Below are positions 23,811-29,023 of a stretch of 29,023 nt of DNA, piece after piece. Position numbers and translations under genes: made by a program. Where the stretch lies: positions 1 to 29,023 of the forward strand of contig JAICHT010000006.1 of NCBI GenBank assembly GCA_025924755.1, in the 5' to 3' direction. This DNA is from Chitinophagaceae bacterium. Lineage in GTDB: Bacteria; Bacteroidota; Bacteroidia; Chitinophagales; Chitinophagaceae. The notes beneath the pieces were generated by a model. That model was not told the DNA's origin and did no database searches. It worked only from the letters and a program-made list of their open reading frames with translations. Each line of letters begins with the position of its first letter. Position 1 is the first letter of the stretch.

Positions 23811-24509
23811 ATGAAAACAAAGGGTTCCGGTATAAGAGTATTGCGTTGGATAAAAAGGATCTTTATTTTTCTTTTCTTATTCCAGATTTTTTACATCATT
23901 CTATTAAAATGGGTGAACCCGCCGGTAACACTTACTCAATTGGGCAGCCTGTTTAGCGGCGACGGTTTGAAGCGTGATTATGTAAGCAGCAGCGAGATGT
24001 CGTACAATATAAAGCTGGCGGTTATCGCATCGGAAGACCAGGTATTTCCCGACCATAGCGGCTTTGACTGGCGGAGCATTGAAAAAGCCATGAAGCATAA
24101 CGAACGAAAGCCCAACCGGGTACGCGGGGCCAGCACCATCAGCCAGCAGGTAGCAAAAAATGTGTTTTTATGGCAAGGCCGAAGCTGGCTGCGCAAAGGC
24201 CTGGAGCTTTATTTTACAAAAATGATTGAATGGATATGGGGTAAGAAACGGATTTTAGAAATGTATTTGAACGTGATAGAAATGGGCAAAGGAATCTTTG
24301 GTATACAGGCCGCATCGCAAAATTATTTTCATAAAGATGCGTCTCAAATTTCCCGCAAACAGGCAGCTATGATTGCCGCTTGCCTACCCAATCCTAAAAA
24401 GTTTACCGTAAAGCCGTTGTCGTCTTTTGTAGCGCAAAAAAGCAATTGGATATTGCTGCAAATGCACAACCTGGAAGGCGATACGGATATACAGGCAGTA
24501 ATAAAATAG
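23811..24509 (+). CDS. mtgA: Monofunctional peptidoglycan glycosyltransferase MtgA
   Basis: A GT51 enzyme that polymerises lipid II into glycan strands at the outer face of the inner membrane. The 232-residue protein has one N-terminal membrane helix (about residues 14-33) and no transpeptidase domain, as expected for the monofunctional type. Motifs are complete: catalytic Glu75 in SEDQVFPDHSGFDW, RGASTISQQVAKN (105-117), the second Glu157 in YLNVIEMGKGIFG, and RKQAAMIAACLPNPKKF. The start codon follows the exporter stop immediately. The 168 bases after the stop contain a 7-bp hairpin at 24576-24598 without a T tract, then the promoter of the next gene. Confidence 0.95.
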   Translation: MKTKGSGIRVLRWIKRIFIFLFLFQIFYIILLKWVNPPVTLTQLGSLFSGDGLKRDYVSSSEMSYNIKLAVIASEDQVFPDHSGFDWRSIEKAMKHNERKPNRVRGASTISQQVAKNVFLWQGRSWLRKGLELYFTKMIEWIWGKKRILEMYLNVIEMGKGIFGIQAASQNYFHKDASQISRKQAAMIAACLPNPKKFTVKPLSSFVAQKSNWILLQMHNLEGDTDIQAVIK

Positions 24510-24575
24510 TATTTACCTCTGTCGTTATTGCCACGTTAAATAATAAATAATACATGATTGACACAGATTTTGTGT

Positions 24576-24598
24576 TTACGTTAGCCTCTGGAACGTAA
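24576..24598 (+). repeat. 7-bp inverted repeat between mtgA and the GT39 gene
   Basis: TTACGTT (24576-24582) pairs perfectly with AACGTAA (24592-24598) across a 9-base loop. No T run follows, so I do not call it a terminator. It lies 45 bases upstream of the GT39 promoter and could be an operator. Confidence 0.35.
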
Positions 24599-24643
24599 GG
24601 TGGTAGACTATGTACAAACCATTGGAGTATAGAATTAATACGG

Positions 24644-24675
24644 TTGACATTTAACAGTTTACCATCTTTAATTTG
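24644..24675 (+). promoter_or_regulatory. Candidate promoter abutting the GT39 start
   Basis: TTG at 24644-24646, a 21-base spacer and TTAATTTG at 24668-24675 (one mismatch to TAnnTTTG) stand 2 bases before ATG 24678. If used, transcription would begin at or within the start codon, giving a leaderless mRNA. Confidence 0.4.
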
Positions 24676-24677
24676 CA

Positions 24678-26330
24678 ATGAACCGTTTTTTTAATTCGCC
24701 AAGATTCATTTATTTATTAATTGGCTTAGCTATACTGCTAAACTTTAGCGGCTTGTTCATTACTATTATGGGGCCGGATGCTGCACGGTACGCTGCTATC
24801 GCCAAAACGATGGTGCTGCGTAACAACTACATGGATTTGTTGGATGAAGGTGTGGATTGGCTGGATAAACCTCACTTTCCGTTTTGGGTCACAGCCTTAT
24901 TTTTTAAATGGTTTGGCTTTACTACATGGGCTTACAAGTTACCGGGTATTTTGTTTTTAATGTTGGGTGGATGGTATACTTACCTTTTTGGTAAAAATTT
25001 ATACAATAAAGAAGTGGGTTTGTGGGCTGCATTGATATTATTAACTTCTGAGCATATCATTCTTTCTAATAACGATGTAAGGGCAGAGCCTTTTTTAACA
25101 GGGCTGATTATAGCCGGAATTTACCATTTTTATAAAGCATATACTACTAAAAACACAGGCCAGCTTGTACTGGCTTGTGTTTTTACCGCCTGTGCTGTAA
25201 TGACAAAAGGAATATTTGCCCTTATACCTATTGGCGGTGCTATTGCCGGACATATAATTATAAAGAAAGACTGGAAGAATTTATTTCACATAAGGTGGAT
25301 TATTGCTTTTGTCCTGATTGGTATTTTTATACTTCCCGAACTTTACAGTTTGTATTACCAATTTGATATGCATCCAGAAAAACTGGTGCTTGGAAGAACG
25401 CATGTAAGCGGCATTCGTTTCTTTTTTTGGGATAGCCAGTTTGGACGGTTTTTGAATACCGGGCCTATCAAGGGAGCAGGTGATCCTTTTTTCTTCTTGC
25501 ACACTGTACTATGGGCTTTTCTTCCGTGGTCTGTTTTATTGTATGTCGCTTTTTTTTCAATTATCCGTAAAAACGTTCACCATGCTAACGGACAAGAATG
25601 GTATTGTGTATGCGGTTCGCTGCTCACCTTTATTCTTTTTTCAGCATCTAAATTTCAGCTTCCACATTATCTCAATATTGTATTTCCTCTTTTTGCTATT
25701 ATCACGGCTCAATATATTTATTATATTAAAAGTGAAACAACCCTACACCGGGTTAAGGTCACCCAAACGATTATGGTTTTCCTGCTTTTGTGTGCAACAA
25801 TTTTACTTCAATTTTTTTATAAGCCGGAGCATATATCATATTCAGTGGTTGCCCTATTGTTGTTGATACTATCGCTGCTGGTATTATTATTTTTTTCTAC
25901 TACTGTCTATCCCAAACAAAAAATAATAGGCATAACCGTGATGGCATCTTTGTTTCTTAACTTTTATGCCAACCTTGATTTTTATCCTTCTTTACTGCGC
26001 TACCAATCGGGCAGCGAAGCTGCATTTTGGATAAATAAATACAATGTACATAAATGGCCGGTAGCAGTAGAGCATTCTTCTTTTCCATTTTCATTTTATT
26101 TAAATCAACCTGCCTATATAGTAGATACAAGTAAGCAAAATGTACCGGCAAAATCCTTCCTTATTTTTACGTCTTGCAGCGAGGCAAACAGCCTGGTTCA
26201 AAAGGGATGGAACCTGCATATTGTAAAATCTTTTGAGCACTTTCAGGTAACACAGCTTACAATTCCATTTATCAATAAAAAAACAAGAAGCGAGACTTTA
26301 CAGCAGGTAGTAGTTGCCCAGGTACAATAA
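24678..26330 (+). CDS. ArnT-like GT39 glycosyltransferase, intact paralogue
   Basis: A 550-residue polytopic membrane protein of the PMT_2/ArnT type. These enzymes transfer a sugar from an undecaprenyl-phosphate carrier to an envelope acceptor such as lipid A. After the first membrane helix, the periplasmic loop carries MGPDAARYAAIAKTM with the likely catalytic Asp34, followed by DWLDKPHFPFW, where Asp63 stands where ArnT has a Glu before KPP. About a dozen hydrophobic helices follow, including a HPEKLVLGRTHVSG loop and SKFQLPHYLNIVFP. It shares long matched stretches with the truncated gene at the left edge (1-1191), so the two are paralogues about 23 kb apart. Donor and acceptor are unknown, and the name arnT would be an overcall. 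Confidence 0.9.
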   Translation: MNRFFNSPRFIYLLIGLAILLNFSGLFITIMGPDAARYAAIAKTMVLRNNYMDLLDEGVDWLDKPHFPFWVTALFFKWFGFTTWAYKLPGILFLMLGGWYTYLFGKNLYNKEVGLWAALILLTSEHIILSNNDVRAEPFLTGLIIAGIYHFYKAYTTKNTGQLVLACVFTACAVMTKGIFALIPIGGAIAGHIIIKKDWKNLFHIRWIIAFVLIGIFILPELYSLYYQFDMHPEKLVLGRTHVSGIRFFFWDSQFGRFLNTGPIKGAGDPFFFLHTVLWAFLPWSVLLYVAFFSIIRKNVHHANGQEWYCVCGSLLTFILFSASKFQLPHYLNIVFPLFAIITAQYIYYIKSETTLHRVKVTQTIMVFLLLCATILLQFFYKPEHISYSVVALLLLILSLLVLLFFSTTVYPKQKIIGITVMASLFLNFYANLDFYPSLLRYQSGSEAAFWINKYNVHKWPVAVEHSSFPFSFYLNQPAYIVDTSKQNVPAKSFLIFTSCSEANSLVQKGWNLHIVKSFEHFQVTQLTIPFINKKTRSETLQQVVVAQVQ

Positions 26331-26338
26331 ATAATTTG

Positions 26339-26365
26339 TTTATCAGTGTTATTGTTGCTGATAAA
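26339..26365. terminator. Weak bidirectional hairpin between convergent GT39 genes
   Basis: TTTATCAG (26339-26346) pairs with CTGATAAA (26358-26365) over an 11-base loop. It lies in the 53-base gap between two converging genes, a usual place for a shared terminator. It lacks a good T tract on either strand, so the call is weak. Confidence 0.3.
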
Positions 26366-26383
26366 TGGTTTACCTGTAAATAA

Positions 26384-28051
26384 TCACTTAATATCAAGCT
26401 GTATTTTGTCGCTGTTATGAGTATAATATAGTGAGCTGGATGACATGGCAAATACTAAATAGTACCTGCCTTTTTTCATATCCGGACGAATAGTGATTTG
26501 TTGATGCGGTGTGGTGCGCAATTGCTGTAATGTAAACGAACAATCAATATCTTTTATCCAGGCTTCTTTTGTAAAAAAACCAACTTTAACCTGGGCATCT
26601 ATTGACGGGTGCTGTTGTAAATACTTATTATACAACGCCGGGATATCAGTAGTAAAATTCAATACTACCGAATCGTTTTCCGATATCGCGTATTTATTTT
26701 TTTCTGTACGTATTTTTATTTTGGTAAATGAATGAAAGTTGCTATCCGGAGCATAGCCTACTTCCCACATCGGAGCTTTAATCGAATCTTTCAACAGGTT
26801 TAAATTATAGATGTCCAGTATATACACGTTTTTGCCCAGCAACGAATCTTCTACCGGCCAGAAATTATAATTATTGATCCGCTCCTGGTAGCTGTTTAAA
26901 GAATATGTTTCCTGCCCGGTGTAAAACCAATATTTAGAGGCACGCTGATACGAATTGTTAAACACTACCGGCAGGCCTTTTGTTTTTTGCTTTAATACCT
27001 GCGGCCACCGCTTCCAGGCATGAAATTTTTCTACAATTCCTGATGCGGGAACTATATCCGCTATCATTATCACACGTGCCGCCAGCACAATTAATAAAGT
27101 AAATGGTAGTAATCTAAAAAGCCACTGCTTCCATTTAATATGCTGCTGCAAATACTGATGCGTGAGCACCAGCATTGGTATCATAGCAGGCGCCGTCCAG
27201 TTGGCCTCCACCTGTCCGCGAAAGGCACTGAAAAAAAAGAAAATAAATATACCCACCGCAGTATATTGTAATGCTTTTTCCAGTGTTGATTTTGCTTTAT
27301 AAGCAAAGGTGCTGACCAAAAAAATAATACCCGAAAGCGGGCCGGCAATTAAAAGCTGCCCGGCAATATAATCGGTGGTGTACGATAACTTGTAAGGATG
27401 CGCCTTGTTTTCAAACAACTGAAATTTAAAGCTGATCCAGTCATGCTGATATTGCCACCAAACATGCGGTAAATATAAAAGAAACGCAATGAGGCCAGCC
27501 ATATAGGTGCTGCGCTGTTTTAGCAGTTTAGTATTGGATAGCAGCGTAAATACTACCACTAAAAGGCCATGGTATTTGCTATAAAAAAGGCAAGCCACTG
27601 AAACCCCTAAAAGAAAAATATTTTGCCAGGATGGCTTGATAATAAAATGATGGTAACATAAAAAAAACAAGGCAGTAAAAAAAAGCAATGGGGTATCCGG
27701 TACCGCCCAAAAGCCAGCCAGTTGCAGCGCTGCTATCGATAAGCAAAGCGCATAAAACAGCAGGTGATTTTTTTTCTCAATCAGCTTTTCGGTAATAAAT
27801 AAGGTAAGCGTACTTAAAATAAGCGGGAAGAGCCGTACTCCCAGCGCATTAGAAAACAGGGCATATCCTGCTTTTATAAGCAAGCCAATCATGGGAGGGT
27901 GATCGTAATAGCCCCAGGCTAAAAACTTGGCATATACCCAATAGTAGGCTTCATCATCCTGCAGCTCGGTAAAAGAAGCTTGTACCAGGCCCAATAACAA
28001 CCAACTTCCGTAAAAAAGTATGCGGTGATTTTTTTGGAAAAATAACTTCAT
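26384..28051 (-). CDS. GT39 family membrane glycosyltransferase (divergent)
   Basis: This 555-residue membrane protein is a more distant GT39/PMT_2 relative of the other two in the window. The first periplasmic loop has QDDEAYYWVYAKFLAWGYYDHPPMIGLLI. The acidic pair Asp33-Glu34 and the DHPP motif (50-53) are the expected catalytic and donor-site residues. About eleven hydrophobic helices follow, then a soluble C-terminal region of some 200 residues (from about 345) with beta-strand character. The donor is probably a polyprenyl-phosphate sugar; the acceptor is unknown. Its ATG overlaps the stop of the ribosylnicotinamide-kinase gene in an ATGA, so it is translated as the last cistron of the pnuC operon although no metabolic link is obvious. 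Confidence 0.87.
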   Translation of the reverse strand: MKLFFQKNHRILFYGSWLLLGLVQASFTELQDDEAYYWVYAKFLAWGYYDHPPMIGLLIKAGYALFSNALGVRLFPLILSTLTLFITEKLIEKKNHLLFYALCLSIAALQLAGFWAVPDTPLLFFTALFFLCYHHFIIKPSWQNIFLLGVSVACLFYSKYHGLLVVVFTLLSNTKLLKQRSTYMAGLIAFLLYLPHVWWQYQHDWISFKFQLFENKAHPYKLSYTTDYIAGQLLIAGPLSGIIFLVSTFAYKAKSTLEKALQYTAVGIFIFFFFSAFRGQVEANWTAPAMIPMLVLTHQYLQQHIKWKQWLFRLLPFTLLIVLAARVIMIADIVPASGIVEKFHAWKRWPQVLKQKTKGLPVVFNNSYQRASKYWFYTGQETYSLNSYQERINNYNFWPVEDSLLGKNVYILDIYNLNLLKDSIKAPMWEVGYAPDSNFHSFTKIKIRTEKNKYAISENDSVVLNFTTDIPALYNKYLQQHPSIDAQVKVGFFTKEAWIKDIDCSFTLQQLRTTPHQQITIRPDMKKGRYYLVFAMSSSSLYYTHNSDKIQLDIK

Positions 28052-28593
28052 CGGCGGCCCGCTTTTTTACCTAACAGCAGAGTGTCTATAATACTAATAG
28101 CCATTTGCAGCCGCTGTCCGTCTGTACCCGATATTTCAGCCCACCTGTTTCCTACATTTGCTATCAGCGTTTCTTTATACATTTTATGCAGCTTTTCCCG
28201 GAATGCAAAATCCGGATATTCTCTCAGTTCATCTTTGGTCCATGGCAGGTCTACATTGCATAAAAGATGTAGCGCATACTGCCGTTGCGCAATTTGTTTT
28301 AAGATCCATGGGTGGCAATTATTAAAAGCCACTTCGCACCATATCTTCATTACAAACATATCCGTATCAATAAAGTAAAAATTGTTTTTGGCTTCGGTAA
28401 GCATAAGGTCTTCCAGTTCTATCTGTCCCATAGCAATGTTCAGCAAGTCATCATAGGTATATTCTTTTCCATGCTGCATTAAAAATTCTCTTGCAAACTC
28501 CGGACACCACACCGTTTTGTAGTGCTCTGCCAATTGCTGGCACAAGGTGCTTTTGCCGGTAGACTCAGGCCCAATAATTACAATTTTTCTCAT
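28048..28593 (-). CDS. NadR-type ribosylnicotinamide kinase (P-loop ATPase)
   Basis: From ATG 28593 the protein has 181 residues and begins MRKIVIIGPESTGKSTL, a Walker A loop typical of the C-terminal kinase domain of NadR, which phosphorylates nicotinamide riboside to NMN. Later family-like features are CPEFAREFLMQHGKEYTYDD and FIDTDMFVMKIWCEVAF. The N-terminal regulator and NMN-adenylyltransferase parts of full NadR are absent. The start is fixed by an ATGA overlap with the pnuC stop (28590-28593); the longer frame to 28665 would run inside pnuC. It sits directly after pnuC, the classic riboside uptake and trapping pair. Its own stop overlaps the next gene's ATG at 28048-28051. Confidence 0.87.
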   Translation of the reverse strand: MRKIVIIGPESTGKSTLCQQLAEHYKTVWCPEFAREFLMQHGKEYTYDDLLNIAMGQIELEDLMLTEAKNNFYFIDTDMFVMKIWCEVAFNNCHPWILKQIAQRQYALHLLCNVDLPWTKDELREYPDFAFREKLHKMYKETLIANVGNRWAEISGTDGQRLQMAISIIDTLLLGKKAGRR

Positions 28594-29023
28594 ACCGTAT
28601 TGAAAGTTTTTTGAGAGAGGTGCGGAGCAGCACTGGCTCGCCGCCGCCATTCTGCCAATCCCCAAAATGCCATAGCCAGTAAAACCATATAATAAACGCT
28701 GGTAAACACATATCCCTTTACAAAGTATAAAGGTATAGAAGCCGTATTAGTTGCTATCCACCAATACCAGCTTTCCACTTTCTTTTTCGCCATAAGCCAC
28801 ATACCGGTGTAAGCAGTGGCCGAGGCAAAGGCATCGGCCCATGGTATGGCGCCGGTAGCAAAGGATCGTTTTAAGTAAGACAATGCCAAATATATCACCA
28901 TATAAAAAACGGCAAAGATCAGCAAATGCTGCAGCCACTGTTTTCTGCTGGCATACGTAATATGTACTACCGGGTGGTGTTGTGCGTCTTTTTTAGCCCA
29001 CAATATCCAGCCATAAATACTCA
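28590..29023 (-). CDS. pnuC: PnuC-type nicotinamide riboside transporter, 5' end missing
   Basis: The frame runs off the right edge of the window. The first visible residues are SIYGWILWAKKDAQ, so the N-terminal helices are missing, and the TTG at 29003 is an internal Leu codon rather than a start. The visible part has about four membrane helices with PnuC hallmarks: WADAFASATAYTGMWLMAKKKVESWYWWIATNTASIPLYFVKGY and YYMVLLAMAFWGLAEWR. PnuC carries nicotinamide riboside by facilitated diffusion, trapped inside by phosphorylation. The downstream kinase gene overlaps its stop by four bases. Together with nadA at the left end, the window encodes both de novo and salvage steps to NAD. The promoter lies outside the window. 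Confidence 0.92.
   Translation of the reverse strand, partial: SIYGWILWAKKDAQHHPVVHITYASRKQWLQHLLIFAVFYMVIYLALSYLKRSFATGAIPWADAFASATAYTGMWLMAKKKVESWYWWIATNTASIPLYFVKGYVFTSVYYMVLLAMAFWGLAEWRRRASAAPHLSQKTFNTV

Noticed and set aside
25480..25866. 128-codon open frame on the plus strand, rich in Phe and Cys
   Set aside because: It is fully inside the intact GT39 gene in another frame; apparent hydrophobicity comes from the membrane-protein codons underneath.
1..29023. CRISPR arrays, insertion sequences, tRNA or rRNA genes, riboswitches
   Set aside because: I saw no regularly spaced repeats, transposase motifs, cloverleaf sequences or known riboswitch cores; reading by eye could miss a short RNA gene.

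Overview
The window reads as a chromosomal segment of a member of the Bacteroidota, most likely family Chitinophagaceae or a close relative. The evidence is moderate AT richness, families typical of that phylum (DUF2480, a GH3-type acyl-adenylase, an ArnT-like GT39, a KdnB-type alcohol dehydrogenase, a CotH-like secreted protein), start codons without Shine-Dalgarno sequences, and promoter-like elements of the Bacteroidota type (TTG, about 19-21 bases, then TAnnTTTG). I see no rRNA, tRNA, insertion sequence, phage gene or CRISPR array. The species assignment is inference.

Layout. (1) 1-2577: the 3' part of a GT39 membrane glycosyltransferase with an in-frame TAG, then nadA followed by a cupin gene on the minus strand. 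(2) 2578-3159: the only long intergenic gap, holding a cluster of DnaA-box-like 9-mers, AT-rich stretches, a 13-bp hairpin and the ppiD promoter; I propose it as a replication-origin candidate. (3) 3160-5962: a PpiD-like periplasmic folding factor with a clear terminator, then a DUF2480 gene. (4) 6025-10760: corA, a KdnB-like Fe-dependent dehydrogenase, a secreted CotH-like protein, kdsB and a DUF2007 protein; the KdnB/KdsB pair suggests 8-amino-Kdo in the lipopolysaccharide core. (5) 10859-11974: dnaN with a strong terminator. (6) 12244-16073: a YbjN/secretion-chaperone-like protein, a cytosolic HtrA-like protease with a zinc ribbon, recX and an omega-amidase-type nitrilase. (7) 16090-19423, minus: S41 peptidase lipoprotein, thiL, inositol monophosphatase. 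(8) 19580-26330, plus: a GT2 fused to a degenerate sugar-phosphotransferase-like module, GH3-type enzyme, LysE-type exporter, mtgA, and a second ArnT-like GT39 that is a paralogue of the first. (9) 26384-29023, minus: pnuC (cut by the window edge), a NadR-type ribosylnicotinamide kinase and a third GT39, chained by ATGA stop/start overlaps.

Themes are envelope building (three GT39 enzymes, the GT2 fusion, mtgA, KdnB/KdsB, PpiD), NAD supply by both de novo synthesis (nadA) and riboside salvage (pnuC plus kinase), and replication or repair (dnaN, recX, possible oriC). The best candidates for something little described are the protease/YbjN-like pair at 12244-14681, the candidate origin at 2628-3098, and the amber codon that splits the first GT39 from a C-terminal tail that still aligns with its paralogue.
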